Assembly (NCBI GenBank): GCA_024403455.1
Contig: JAKSRR010000002.1
Span: 83,578 to 147,577, forward strand
Direction of reading: 5' to 3'
DNA: 64,000 bases
Source: Lachnospiraceae bacterium
Lineage (GTDB): Bacteria; Bacillota; Clostridia; Lachnospirales; Lachnospiraceae
The position numbers were made by a program, and so were the translations under genes. Position 1 is the stretch's first letter, and every line of letters begins with the position of its first letter. Below, piece after piece: positions 7,603 to 17,416 of this stretch. A model generated the notes under the pieces. That model worked only from the letters and a program-made list of their open reading frames with translations, was not told the DNA's origin and did no database searches.

Positions 7603-9822
7603 TTAATAGAAACAAGTGGCAAAGTCAACTTCTTCACGCATCTCCATTAGCATCTCTCGTTCGTCTATTGTTAATTCATATGTGCTAGAGGAGATTGTAA
7701 TTGTCTCATCGGAAGTATTTTTCAAAACAACTGTTGTAGGGCGGTTCACGTTCTCTGTATTTATTATAAATCGAGCCCTATTTGTTCCCTGATTTTGAAC
7801 TTCAAACGCCTTATTCATATCTTCTGTATATAAACAAACTCCCATCATATTTTCACCACACACAGTTAAAATATAATCTCCACCATTTAGTTGTAGGCTA
7901 TATCGTCTTTCCTCACCAGGCTTTAAAACAATCTCACCCTCCTCGATAGGAACCGCAGCATATATTGTTTTCACCAGCAACCTGTCATTTTCTTCCTTTA
8001 TAGAAACATGAATGGAACTTGTATCCTTTGCATCTATTGTATAGCTGATACCACCTTCTATAGGGGTACTTTCAATGGTCAAATATGTTTCGTCTAAACC
8101 CGTGAAATTTATTATATCTTCACCTAAATTATCTCCGTACACTTCAAATCGAGTTGTTCCTAACGGAACTGTCCAGTCAAATTCATTATTATTTAATTTT
8201 CCAGAATCAATTTCTATCGTTTTCCACCGAATATCGTGATCGTAAAAATATATTTTTCCTTGCAGATCATTATTTAAATCCAATAAATCCACATAATCAT
8301 AGTAATTGGTCCTTTCTGCAATCTCGTAATAATCCTTCAATACAGTTCTTAAGCCAACAAAATTCAAATAATGATAACCCTCATTCATTGTATCATCATT
8401 AGCAAATCCCCAATTGTCTCCTACACAAGCAGTATGCACAGCGAAATCAGACCATAAATCCACGTCCACAATGTGCGTGTATTCATAAACAGCACCTTCT
8501 TTATATCCATTCTCGACTAAATATGAGGCCATTTTTTCCCATACACTATAATACGCATCACGATTACTTTTAGGATAAAATAAACATGATGAAAAGATGA
8601 TGGATAATACCGCAATAATAGATAATCCCTCCATACTCAATCTTTTTATACCCTTTTCCTTATCGAAAAACTTTGTAATATAATCGCCAATATTACACAA
8701 ATAAAAAACAGGAGTTAAAAACCATAACGGCGCAAAATACCTCCCTAGGAAAGGAGTATACCCATAAGTCGCATAAGAGTCATGGAGTGTCTTATTGCAA
8801 ATACAAATCAAAAAAACACACCAAATGGATAAAACTATCGTTGCCTCAAAAAACGATGTTTCCTGGGGTTCTTGTACATATTTGATTGTTTTCTTGATAA
8901 ACAATACCAAGAATGAAAATAGCCAAATCCACTTCAATATCGTAAATACAGATTCAATCGCAACCATACCTTCATTTACCGGAATGTCCAGCATATGATC
9001 TATCAGATCAAAAAACATAGGAATCCCCGTAACAAAGATACTCTTGATTCCGCTCCAACTCGTGTAGCCGTTTCCTCCATAAATCCGACCTATTTTCAGA
9101 ATCCCTTTATACTCCAAGCATCTGAACACACCATACAGTATACAGCCAATAACTATTACTAAAAAAAGTGGACGCCTATAGTTTTCTTCTTTCCATATTC
9201 TCATCACAAAATATAAAATTATGGGCATAATAAGCCCCATAATAATTATTAAGTAATCTCCTTGACGAAACCATGCCAAAAATACGAGTACTAAAATACA
9301 AGCAAGGAACAATATTTTACTGTCTTTCTCTTTAATCTGCTTGACCAACAGCAAGACCCACAAAATGACAGCTGTAGAATGTATGTGATAATAATTCGTA
9401 CTGTAAGTTGGAAGTAAAAATAGAACCATCATTAATCCTATTAAAAATTGTTGCAATACTGTTTTTTTAGTATCACGCACAAGATAAAAACAAGGAAATA
9501 TGCAAATCAAGCATCCCAAAATCAAATAAATTCTTATTCCCCTCATGGAAGGTCCAAAGACTGGCACTACTATATTCATTAACAACGTAGTAAAAGAATG
9601 CCATCCCCTAGATGTATATGACATTTCCAGTGGAATCCCATATTTTTCAAGAGCATTTTTATAGTTGTACATCTCAAATGCTTCATCACATCCAATATAA
9701 ATCACCCTGGTAAACAAATATCCAATAAGTAGGGTTGCAGATAAAGTCATCAAGAAATAAAGTCCTCTGGGAACCAGCATCTTATTAAGAAATATATGCT
9801 CTTTTTTCACTTTATTTTCCAT
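7603..9822 (-). CDS. Large polytopic membrane protein, GT-C-like glycosyltransferase with C-terminal beta domain
   Basis: The 739-residue protein has about ten or more hydrophobic helices in its first 430 residues, then a long soluble, probably extracytoplasmic region. The first loop carries GCDEAFEMYNYK, an acidic pair after helix 1 that suits the catalytic DE or DD of GT-C enzymes using polyprenyl-phosphate sugars. The soluble C-terminal part has beta-rich, carbohydrate-binding-like sequence and ends in a charged tail (ELTIDEREMLMEMREEVDF) that recurs in the small ORF at 4254-4355. The start overlaps the upstream stop as TAATG, so translation is coupled to the GT-C gene at 9822-11300. Substrate unknown. 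Confidence 0.65.
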   Translation of the reverse strand: MENKVKKEHIFLNKMLVPRGLYFLMTLSATLLIGYLFTRVIYIGCDEAFEMYNYKNALEKYGIPLEMSYTSRGWHSFTTLLMNIVVPVFGPSMRGIRIYLILGCLICIFPCFYLVRDTKKTVLQQFLIGLMMVLFLLPTYSTNYYHIHSTAVILWVLLLVKQIKEKDSKILFLACILVLVFLAWFRQGDYLIIIMGLIMPIILYFVMRIWKEENYRRPLFLVIVIGCILYGVFRCLEYKGILKIGRIYGGNGYTSWSGIKSIFVTGIPMFFDLIDHMLDIPVNEGMVAIESVFTILKWIWLFSFLVLFIKKTIKYVQEPQETSFFEATIVLSIWCVFLICICNKTLHDSYATYGYTPFLGRYFAPLWFLTPVFYLCNIGDYITKFFDKEKGIKRLSMEGLSIIAVLSIIFSSCLFYPKSNRDAYYSVWEKMASYLVENGYKEGAVYEYTHIVDVDLWSDFAVHTACVGDNWGFANDDTMNEGYHYLNFVGLRTVLKDYYEIAERTNYYDYVDLLDLNNDLQGKIYFYDHDIRWKTIEIDSGKLNNNEFDWTVPLGTTRFEVYGDNLGEDIINFTGLDETYLTIESTPIEGGISYTIDAKDTSSIHVSIKEENDRLLVKTIYAAVPIEEGEIVLKPGEERRYSLQLNGGDYILTVCGENMMGVCLYTEDMNKAFEVQNQGTNRARFIINTENVNRPTTVVLKNTSDETITISSSTYELTIDEREMLMEMREEVDFATCFY

Positions 9823-11300
9823 TACCTATTAACCTCGTATACGTAGGAAAAACTCTCTCCTATAGTCCCTGCATCTATATATTCAAAATTGTAAGTGTTA
9901 TCTAACTCCTCCAGTTGATCAGAGACAAAACAATATACTTTTTCATTCTCGGGAATCTGTGAAATTGCTTCATATAAAGATATATCCATTTTGTCTATAG
10001 CAATTACCTCCCAGGAGGGATAATAGTAAGAACTTAATGGATAATATTTCATCACCCAATCCGTAATAATTACTCCCGGCTCCTCCGCATTAGGATTAAC
10101 CACCTCATATAGTCTTTCCTTGAACTTATAGGAAGCAATCTGGTCGGAGATAGTATTACACAAAATTGGTATATTATACCATAGAATCATACCCATCACT
10201 AAAGTTCCCACAAATCCTGAGCCCCACTTATTGGGTGTCATAGATATACAAATCGGAATAACAAGCCAGAATCCTATAGCTGGAAAATAAATGTAACGAT
10301 CTAATATCATTGGATGCATTAAGTGTGAGAGAATCAACCCTGTGGCTATAGTTGCCACGCCACTAAGTACTACAACCTGAATCAGATATAACTTATGATT
10401 ATTGGCTTTCACAAACAGGTTGGCAAGTTTAATTCTTATCTTTTTTTTACCTTCAACTACCTGAATATATATTATTTTCTTAATAATAATATAGTTAACA
10501 GTGAGAACGAATAAAAATATGAACAATAATTCATATCCTTTAGCAAAAGAGAACAAATACCATATACATGTGCGTGGAGATAATACTTCAGTAATCCAAT
10601 AATCTCCATTTTGTACTACCGAAGATTGTTTTAATAGCACAAAAAGCCATGGCACATAACACACAGCCAAACCAATGGATGTAATTAATGTTCTTTTCAA
10701 TAAATCCCGGCGAAATGCTACCGCATGTATTAATAAATAAAGCACTATAAAAAAGAACTGAATAAGCACATAATAGTGGGTATACATTCCCATCAATGAG
10801 AATATAGCAAACAGAGTCCAATATTTAATCATATTAGCCTTAAAAATATAGTAAAGCGATAGCATACCCGCAAACAAAAAGAATGCTCCCCATCCATACA
10901 TTCTTGCTTCAACCTGATGATATAGTGACTGACTCATTAATCCCCAAAAAGTCACTAATAAGAAAGAAGACACCCCACCAAACTCTTTATATATAAATGT
11001 TCCTGCAGCAATCGTAACCAGCACAAATGGTATTGCGGAGAAAATCGAATACACCTGTGATGCATCGGGCAGAATATGACATACACACCAAAGCATAAAA
11101 TGATAAAAGGGTGGGTGAAAATCCCCTTTCACCCAGGTCATCATTGTTTCCAGCGACTGCCGACAATACTTTATCTGAACTGCCGAGTCAGATCCCAAGT
11201 CATTAAACCACGCATTCACAAGCATTGCTGCCAATAAAGCAATTGCATAAATCCAAAATATACTATGAATAATTACTTGAACTTTTTTTCTATTTCCCAT
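9822..11300 (-). CDS. GT39/ArnT-like GT-C membrane glycosyltransferase
   Basis: The 492-residue polytopic protein has about eleven hydrophobic helices. After the first helix comes NDLGSDSAVQIKYCRQSL, then GDFHPPFYHFMLW. Such an acidic site after helix 1 followed by an HPPxY motif is characteristic of the PMT/ArnT-like (GT39/GT83) superfamily, which uses polyprenyl-phosphate-linked sugars on the outer face of the membrane. The C-terminal 90 residues are soluble. It ends with the TAATG overlap that starts the next large membrane gene, so the two are probably made together. A Dpm1-like donor synthase is encoded at 30991-31701. Confidence 0.75.
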   Translation of the reverse strand: MGNRKKVQVIIHSIFWIYAIALLAAMLVNAWFNDLGSDSAVQIKYCRQSLETMMTWVKGDFHPPFYHFMLWCVCHILPDASQVYSIFSAIPFVLVTIAAGTFIYKEFGGVSSFLLVTFWGLMSQSLYHQVEARMYGWGAFFLFAGMLSLYYIFKANMIKYWTLFAIFSLMGMYTHYYVLIQFFFIVLYLLIHAVAFRRDLLKRTLITSIGLAVCYVPWLFVLLKQSSVVQNGDYWITEVLSPRTCIWYLFSFAKGYELLFIFLFVLTVNYIIIKKIIYIQVVEGKKKIRIKLANLFVKANNHKLYLIQVVVLSGVATIATGLILSHLMHPMILDRYIYFPAIGFWLVIPICISMTPNKWGSGFVGTLVMGMILWYNIPILCNTISDQIASYKFKERLYEVVNPNAEEPGVIITDWVMKYYPLSSYYYPSWEVIAIDKMDISLYEAISQIPENEKVYCFVSDQLEELDNTYNFEYIDAGTIGESFSYVYEVNR

Positions 11301-11410
11301 GCTTTACATTGCCCTTCACTATTAAGTAAATCACAAATCTTATGTTTATTCTTCTTTATTTGACGTTCAACCTTTGTATAAACCTAAAACAAAAAAGTCT
11401 TATACCACAC

Positions 11411-13027
11411 CTATTTAACTTTCCCTGTGTTTAACCACTCTACATAATCAAAATCCTTTTCCCATGCAAATCTGTTAAGTATTTTTGTTTTTTCTTCCAC
11501 CATATACTTTCCACACTTCTCTCTATTTGCAAATGAACGCAGTTGAAGAGCATAATCACATTTCTTATAATCCTTGGCAGTGAAACATACTAACCCTTTA
11601 ACATTTCGTCTAACATTTTCCCATCTACCAATAATTTCTTCATTTTCTCCAATACAGGTAGATGCAATCACAAATAAATTGTCATAATTAATTCTTTTCT
11701 TTCTTCGATCCCAGTCCGCTTTTGCTTCTGCAAACTGCTTATGATGATTAAAATAAATTGTTATCTTTTTATCATTGCGTTTAATGATTCCAATAGGATA
11801 GTGCTCCGTTTCATGGTAACCATGATCTTCAACCTCCGCTGCAGCATACTCTTCAATATGAAGTACAAAGTCATAAAAATCATCTTCATACATCCATAAA
11901 TTAACCGTCGGTGACAGAAACTGCACGCCAAGTTTGTGGGAAATGACGCCGCCTATACAAGTTGGGCAGAGAATGGTTGCATTCTTATTTTTTAGCCGTC
12001 TCGCATTATTTGCTCTCTCCATCTTCTTGTATATTTTACGCGCAAGTATATAATGGATTTTTTTATTCCATATTGCATATATCAATATGCTCAAAATTAC
12101 CGAAACAACTGCAACTGCTATAGGAAATATAATTCTATACAACGTCGTAGATGTATTAATCTCAAGCTTATTTCCTAATATTTCACCAACCTTAATCACT
12201 AACATATGAAAAACATACACATATAGCGACAGTTGCCTACCTACAAAAGCAAGACTTTTACCTTTGTGAGTCTCTGCCGAAATCGCTAACATAAACAGGC
12301 AAATTGGGAAAACGAACGAATACACCAAATATGTTACCAGCGAAAATTCTTCCCAACACGACAGCAAAACAATTATAAAAAAACTTATTCCCGTCAATAT
12401 ACAAAATAAACCTGGTCTATAAGCTGATTCCTCTTTTTCTGCAATCAATCTTCCTAATAATACATAGGGTAATCCACCTAATAAAAAATTACTCCGGTAA
12501 TGCCACGATATTTCTACAAATTCACCTAAAATAATTAGGAATAAACGAAAAACAAACAGACTTACTAATAAAATCAAATATATTTTTTTAGTTTTTCTCT
12601 TTGCCAGCATCCATAAAAATATATAGCTATATAGCAATGCTAATAAAAACCATAAATGCTGTGCTTCTATGATTGAAAAATCTCCAAGAATTAAAACATC
12701 AAATACAGTTCGTACACATATCTTATTTACAATAGTCTGCAAAGTCGAAAATTTCAGATAGTATAACAGTGTATATATTAAATATAAAAGAACAGAGATT
12801 AACAATATTCTAAATATATTCTTTGCTCTCTTCTTTAGTACTACCTCCTCATTTTCCTGACACACAAAATATCCTGCAACCAGAAAGAAAAAGGGAACTG
12901 CAAATCCTGCAAGATTTTTTATAATAATTCCCAGTTCTCCCGGAAGCACGACATGAATAAAGATTACCCCTATACAGGCAATCCCTTTTAGCATATCTAT
13001 ATTATTATTTCTCTTAATTACTGTCAC
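11411..13027 (-). CDS. Acyltransferase 3 membrane domain fused to DUF1919-like domain
   Basis: Residues 1-335 or so are an acyltransferase 3 membrane domain (RNNNIDMLKGIACIGVIFIHV, with the conserved His in helix 1, and about ten helices). Residues 349-538 form a soluble domain starting ILCPTCIGGVISHKLGVQF and LSPTVNLWMYEDDFYDFV, which resembles DUF1919, a family usually found as separate proteins in polysaccharide clusters. The fusion places both on the cytoplasmic side of one membrane protein, suggesting DUF1919 acts with acyl or phospho decoration of the glycan. The start is GTG at 13027 behind AGGGATG, overlapping the end of the upstream GT2 gene by 14 bp. Confidence 0.75.
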   Translation of the reverse strand: MTVIKRNNNIDMLKGIACIGVIFIHVVLPGELGIIIKNLAGFAVPFFFLVAGYFVCQENEEVVLKKRAKNIFRILLISVLLYLIYTLLYYLKFSTLQTIVNKICVRTVFDVLILGDFSIIEAQHLWFLLALLYSYIFLWMLAKRKTKKIYLILLVSLFVFRLFLIILGEFVEISWHYRSNFLLGGLPYVLLGRLIAEKEESAYRPGLFCILTGISFFIIVLLSCWEEFSLVTYLVYSFVFPICLFMLAISAETHKGKSLAFVGRQLSLYVYVFHMLVIKVGEILGNKLEINTSTTLYRIIFPIAVAVVSVILSILIYAIWNKKIHYILARKIYKKMERANNARRLKNKNATILCPTCIGGVISHKLGVQFLSPTVNLWMYEDDFYDFVLHIEEYAAAEVEDHGYHETEHYPIGIIKRNDKKITIYFNHHKQFAEAKADWDRRKKRINYDNLFVIASTCIGENEEIIGRWENVRRNVKGLVCFTAKDYKKCDYALQLRSFANREKCGKYMVEEKTKILNRFAWEKDFDYVEWLNTGKVK

Positions 13028-14024
13028 GTTTCATCCCTAGCATTCGCTTCAGTTTATCTTTAATCCGATTTTTATAGTCCCATCTCTTTCGATAGGAGTA
13101 ACATTTCTCAGGTTTTTGCAAAAAAAATTTTATCTGCTTCTCGTAATTCATACTAATTTCTTCTGCAAATAGCCGCTTACATTCTAAAATCTGTGTATTA
13201 ATACACTGCAGAAGTTCCTTCTTTTGTGAAGGCGCATAATCCTTTGAATGATATCCACACATAATAAGCGAATTAATCAAATCATCACAGGAACTTCTTC
13301 TCAGTTCATCCAGTCCCTTATTACCATAATATACAATTCTATCTTTCAATGCATATACTATATCTTCTATACGCTGTTTACTTACCTTGGACATTATTGA
13401 CCCATCTCTGGTTAAATAGTAATACAACTTTTCCTCTGTGAATACAAACCGCTTACATTCCCCTGCCAAATGATGAATAATAAACTCATCCTCATGAAGA
13501 TGTCCTTTAGGATAACGGATATTATCGAATAAACTCCTCTTGTAGATTTTATTCCAAGCAAGGGTAATCTCTAATCTTCCAAACTGTTTATAAATCTCAT
13601 CTGTTTCATAAAAGTGAATGGGGTAATCCTGCGAAGGAGCATCATCTTGTATATCTGCATTTTCATATACTGGCTGGAAACCACAGGCCCCCATATCGCA
13701 ATCGTATTGCTTCACTAACTGTTGTAGTCGTTCAATCATTCTTGGATGTATAAAGTCATCTCCATCGATAAACACAAGCCAGTCTCCTATCGATGCCTCA
13801 ATACCACAGTTCCTGGCATCCGATAGGCCACCGTTCTCTTTGTGGATTACTTTAATACGGTCATCCTGTTTCGCCAGTTCATCGCAGATATCCCCACAAC
13901 CATCGGTAGAACCATCATTCACCAGAATAATCTCAATGTTACTATATGTCTGATTGATGATAGACTTCACACATTTTTTTAGATATTTTTCTACGTTATA
14001 AATGGGAACAATTACACTTACCAT
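13014..14024 (-). CDS. GT2 family glycosyltransferase
   Basis: This 336-residue GT-A protein has VSVIVPIYNVEKYL at the N-terminus, LVNDGSTDG near residue 36 and FIDGDD near residue 88 (the metal-binding acidic motif, here DGDD). The remaining half, with a basic, tyrosine-rich C-terminus, is typical of capsule GT2 enzymes and has no clear membrane helix. It is the last of three consecutive GT2 genes (13014-16069) that are evident paralogues. Short spacers (3 bp to the next gene upstream) indicate one operon. Sugar specificity cannot be inferred. Confidence 0.86.
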   Translation of the reverse strand: MVSVIVPIYNVEKYLKKCVKSIINQTYSNIEIILVNDGSTDGCGDICDELAKQDDRIKVIHKENGGLSDARNCGIEASIGDWLVFIDGDDFIHPRMIERLQQLVKQYDCDMGACGFQPVYENADIQDDAPSQDYPIHFYETDEIYKQFGRLEITLAWNKIYKRSLFDNIRYPKGHLHEDEFIIHHLAGECKRFVFTEEKLYYYLTRDGSIMSKVSKQRIEDIVYALKDRIVYYGNKGLDELRRSSCDDLINSLIMCGYHSKDYAPSQKKELLQCINTQILECKRLFAEEISMNYEKQIKFFLQKPEKCYSYRKRWDYKNRIKDKLKRMLGMKRDSN

Positions 14025-14027
14025 TAT

Positions 14028-15077
14028 TTATTTCAGTCTCCGTCTAGCTCCTGCTATTATTCTTTTGATATTGGCACATATAAGTGCATATTTTGTTCTT
14101 TTCATAACAAGATTTATATATGATTTAATATGAAAAGGGAGATGTAACTGTTTTGTCAATGTAACAATCTGCCCACACCATTCCTGCCTAGAGAGCAATT
14201 CATATTGCATCTTCATATCACTAAAATTCTTCCTATAGTATCCTAGTCGCAAATGATCATATACAATATTCGTCATCATGTGTGATGCATACTGCAGAAA
14301 CTGTATTTTAAACTGCTCATCATTATATTTTTGCAATTTGTTCCAAAAAAAATTCAGCTCATCTATAGTTTTTATATACTTCTGTGAATCAAAACTCTGT
14401 GTTATGGAATTCTCGTTTTTTCGGTAATAATAGTAACGTTCCTTACAAAAAAATACCTTATCCGCTTCAAGTAAGCAGAAGTAAGAACAGCACGCATCTT
14501 CACCAAGCGAAATTTCTGCTTTCACCTCTAATTGGTGCTGCAATAATAGTTTTCTTCGTATAATTTTATTACACAAAGAAGGGGCTACCCCAAAATTAAA
14601 AAATGGTTTTATTGATAACGAGTTAGGAATAAGTTCTTCTTTAAGTTTTTTTCCAAAATATAATCCTTCCCATTCCATTAAGGAAGGGTTTCTATGTAAT
14701 TCTTCTCCGTCTACATAATCTTGAAGATCGCAAACTACAATATCTGCGCTATGTTCCCTAGCTCGTTCACACATATCAAAGTACATGTCGGCATGTATGA
14801 AATCATCCGAATCAACATAACCTACATACTCACCGGTTGCTATTTGTATTCCCGCCTGTCTAGCACTAACTAGTCCACCGTTACTCTTATGTATCACCTT
14901 AATTCGCTGGTCTTTTTCTGCATACTCATCACATAATGTACCCGAAGAATCCTTCGAACCATCATCAACAAGAATACATTCATAATCTAAAAATGTCTGA
15001 TTTAGAATACTTTCAATACACTTTTCTATATACTTTTCAACATTGTATACGGGAATTATTATACTTAGAAACGGCAT
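14028..15077 (-). CDS. GT2 family glycosyltransferase
   Basis: A 349-residue family 2 enzyme with LSIIIPVYNVEKYIEKCIESIL at the N-terminus, LVDDGSKDSSG near residue 36 and YVDSDD near residue 88 as metal site. The C-terminal region is basic, with MKRTKYALICANIKRIIAGARRR, suggesting peripheral membrane contact. Its ATG overlaps the stop of the preceding gene as TAATG at 15077, so it is translationally coupled to that paralogue. The run of three GT2 enzymes probably adds successive sugars of the repeat unit. Confidence 0.86.
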   Translation of the reverse strand: MPFLSIIIPVYNVEKYIEKCIESILNQTFLDYECILVDDGSKDSSGTLCDEYAEKDQRIKVIHKSNGGLVSARQAGIQIATGEYVGYVDSDDFIHADMYFDMCERAREHSADIVVCDLQDYVDGEELHRNPSLMEWEGLYFGKKLKEELIPNSLSIKPFFNFGVAPSLCNKIIRRKLLLQHQLEVKAEISLGEDACCSYFCLLEADKVFFCKERYYYYRKNENSITQSFDSQKYIKTIDELNFFWNKLQKYNDEQFKIQFLQYASHMMTNIVYDHLRLGYYRKNFSDMKMQYELLSRQEWCGQIVTLTKQLHLPFHIKSYINLVMKRTKYALICANIKRIIAGARRRLK

Positions 15078-16069
15078 TATCTTTTCACCATTTTTGATAA
15101 CCTATAATAAACAGAATACCCAAAATAACGATAAATATAGTATTCTCTTTTTCGAATTTGTTTTTTGCTCAAACGTAAACTTTCTTTTACTTCTTTTTCT
15201 TTTAGTAATGTGTTATTAATCTGTAGTTTTTCTTTGAGACTTTGCTCATTTGCATCCATCATAGTGTTGTATAACGCATGACTAACATACTGCCAGTATC
15301 TCTGATAGTACAATTGCCAATCCTCTTCTGGTATCATCCACTTTATAGCATATTTCTTCTGTTTTTTAAGGATTTCACGGTGAATCTGCCAATAATTAGG
15401 CACAAACCTGCAGTCAAGAGAACCCTCTTGACGTATATACTGATATGATGTGGATTCTACTATTTTGATTATCTGACTACCTATGGCATCCAGATAATCC
15501 AGATTAAAAGCCAAATCTTCCGCGATTTGACAACCTACGGGAAATCGCATATTTCGTTTTCTTATTAAGTCACCATCATACATTTTGCAGTAAGGCGGAT
15601 TTAGTATTCCTATACAGGATAATTTCATAACATCCCGCCTGTCGGAAATCGTCGAGAACATCTTAGCATCTGTGCGCCCAGTCTTCCATCCCTCTGTAAT
15701 TTCATCAATGCCACACCAAGAGAAATAACCCTTCCTGCTTTCTTGAATAAGTTCCTCAATATAATTGGGTGGAACAATATCATCACTATCGACAAAACAA
15801 ATATAGTTGCCTACACTACTATCAATCCCCCTATTGCGGGCTGCAGAGACGCCAGCATTTGATTGATGAATCACCTTTACTCTTGCATCTTCTGCCAAAT
15901 ATTTATCTATTATTTCTGCACTGTGATCTTTTGAACCGTCATCAACAAGAATGATTTCCAAACAATCATAGGATTGCTTCAAAATGCTATGTATGCTGTT
16001 TTCCAGTGTTTTTTCCGCATTATACACCGGGACAATAATACTACATAAAGGATTCGTATATTCAATCAT
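15077..16069 (-). CDS. GT2 family glycosyltransferase
   Basis: The 330-residue protein opens with CSIIVPVYNAEKTLENSIHSIL, LVDDGSKDHS near residue 42 and FVDSDD near residue 94. These are the nucleotide and metal motifs of inverting GT2 enzymes. Its C-terminal third is rich in Lys, Tyr and Arg. It is first in a block of three related GT2 genes and is separated by 183 bp from the next gene upstream. That spacer holds only an unsupported 42-codon frame and no convincing promoter or terminator. Confidence 0.86.
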   Translation of the reverse strand: MIEYTNPLCSIIVPVYNAEKTLENSIHSILKQSYDCLEIILVDDGSKDHSAEIIDKYLAEDARVKVIHQSNAGVSAARNRGIDSSVGNYICFVDSDDIVPPNYIEELIQESRKGYFSWCGIDEITEGWKTGRTDAKMFSTISDRRDVMKLSCIGILNPPYCKMYDGDLIRKRNMRFPVGCQIAEDLAFNLDYLDAIGSQIIKIVESTSYQYIRQEGSLDCRFVPNYWQIHREILKKQKKYAIKWMIPEEDWQLYYQRYWQYVSHALYNTMMDANEQSLKEKLQINNTLLKEKEVKESLRLSKKQIRKREYYIYRYFGYSVYYRLSKMVKR

Positions 16070-16252
16070 CTTATTCTATATAGCACTCTTTTCTTGAATT
16101 AGTCTAATCATGATAACATACTTTTTACTACAACCACTTTTCTGCAGTTGTTTCTCGTAAATCTTGCCTTCATTTCCAATCATTTTGATTATAAATAACG
16201 CCATTATTGAAGCAAAGAATTGCGACTAACCTTATTTAAACAGTTCACTTCA

Positions 16253-17413
16253 CTATATCAACTCACTTAATTCTTTTTCAAACCAATCAACTTTTCTTTG
16301 TCTATGACAATATGTATCTGCATACTGTTTTAGTAGATGTGCCTTCTCCATACGCTCAGTTTTGTTTTCAGCTATATTTGCAATTGCTATCGCCATCTCT
16401 TCTTCTGTATTTGTAATAATCACACCATCCACAGTTGATGCATGTCCTACATCAGTTGATATGCAAGCAAGTCCAGAGGCCATAGCTTCACATAGGGAGA
16501 TGGAAAATGCTTCTATTTGGCTACCACATACATAAACATCAGATTTTCTGTATAAATCAAAAATCTCTTCCCTTGTTTTTTCATAAAGTAGCGATATCCT
16601 CTTGCTTCCATACTCTATTTCCAGGGTCTTCTTTATTTCTAGCAGATGTTCATAATACGCATTTCTTGTCTGACCACAAAATATTAATTCTGTGTTTTCA
16701 ACATCAGCACTATAGAAGGCACGGAGAACCATTTCCTGCCCTTTCTTTTCATTGTATCCAGCTACATAGATAAAACGAATTATTCCATCCTTATTACTGC
16801 TTTTCTGCCCCCAGGAAAATCCGTCAAAAAATCTGTCCTCAACAGCATTTCCAAGCATCTTTCCATTGGTTAATCCATGATTTACAGCATACAGATTAGC
16901 CTTATCCTTTTCATGTAAATAGGTTACCAAATCAAATTTTGCAATATACCTATATACTTTTGAGTAGTATGATTTATTTAAGATTATGTTAAAAGCTTTC
17001 CCAAACTGTCCTCGACGAATTTTTCCCCAGAAATCATATTTCAATTCATATTCAGAATAGCCATGCGTATAAAGTACCTTTTTACATTTCATCTTATCTA
17101 GTTTATTAACTATCCAATCAAAGGGCCACGATTGAGTACATACAGGAACAAAAACATCTGGCTGATACGATTTAATTCTTGCAAAATACTTATTCTTCTC
17201 ACCAACAAATTTATGAAACAAATTACGGTGCACACAAATTCGTTCAATGGAAACTCCATTATGCGTCTCCTGTTCAGGATAGTCTTCTAATGAATTTGTC
17301 ATCACTAAAACCTCATGCCCCTTCTGGGCAAGTCCTTCGGCGATATACTGCGTAACTGCTTGCACCCCATCGTTCTCTGGATAATATGTATGCACTGCAA
17401 TTAATATTCTCAT
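16253..17413 (-). CDS. GT4 family glycosyltransferase
   Basis: The 386-residue GT-B enzyme has an N-terminal RILIAVHTYYPENDGVQAVTQYIAEGLAQKGHEV, the classical start of retaining GT4 proteins with the glycine-poor variant of the GGx motif. The donor domain follows with FIYVAGYNEKKGQEMV and a C-terminal EAFSISLCEAMASGLACISTDVG carrying the EX7E motif. It is cytoplasmic. The gene starts three bases after the stop of the TupA-like ligase gene. The donor may be a nucleotide hexose, but nothing in the sequence fixes it. Confidence 0.87.
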   Translation of the reverse strand: MRILIAVHTYYPENDGVQAVTQYIAEGLAQKGHEVLVMTNSLEDYPEQETHNGVSIERICVHRNLFHKFVGEKNKYFARIKSYQPDVFVPVCTQSWPFDWIVNKLDKMKCKKVLYTHGYSEYELKYDFWGKIRRGQFGKAFNIILNKSYYSKVYRYIAKFDLVTYLHEKDKANLYAVNHGLTNGKMLGNAVEDRFFDGFSWGQKSSNKDGIIRFIYVAGYNEKKGQEMVLRAFYSADVENTELIFCGQTRNAYYEHLLEIKKTLEIEYGSKRISLLYEKTREEIFDLYRKSDVYVCGSQIEAFSISLCEAMASGLACISTDVGHASTVDGVIITNTEEEMAIAIANIAENKTERMEKAHLLKQYADTYCHRQRKVDWFEKELSELI

Positions 17414-17416
17414 AGG

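Noticed and set aside
16070-16252. 42-codon frame (MALFIIKMIG...) in the spacer before the three GT2 genes
   Set aside because: No ribosome site and no similarity noticed; left as unexplained spacer.
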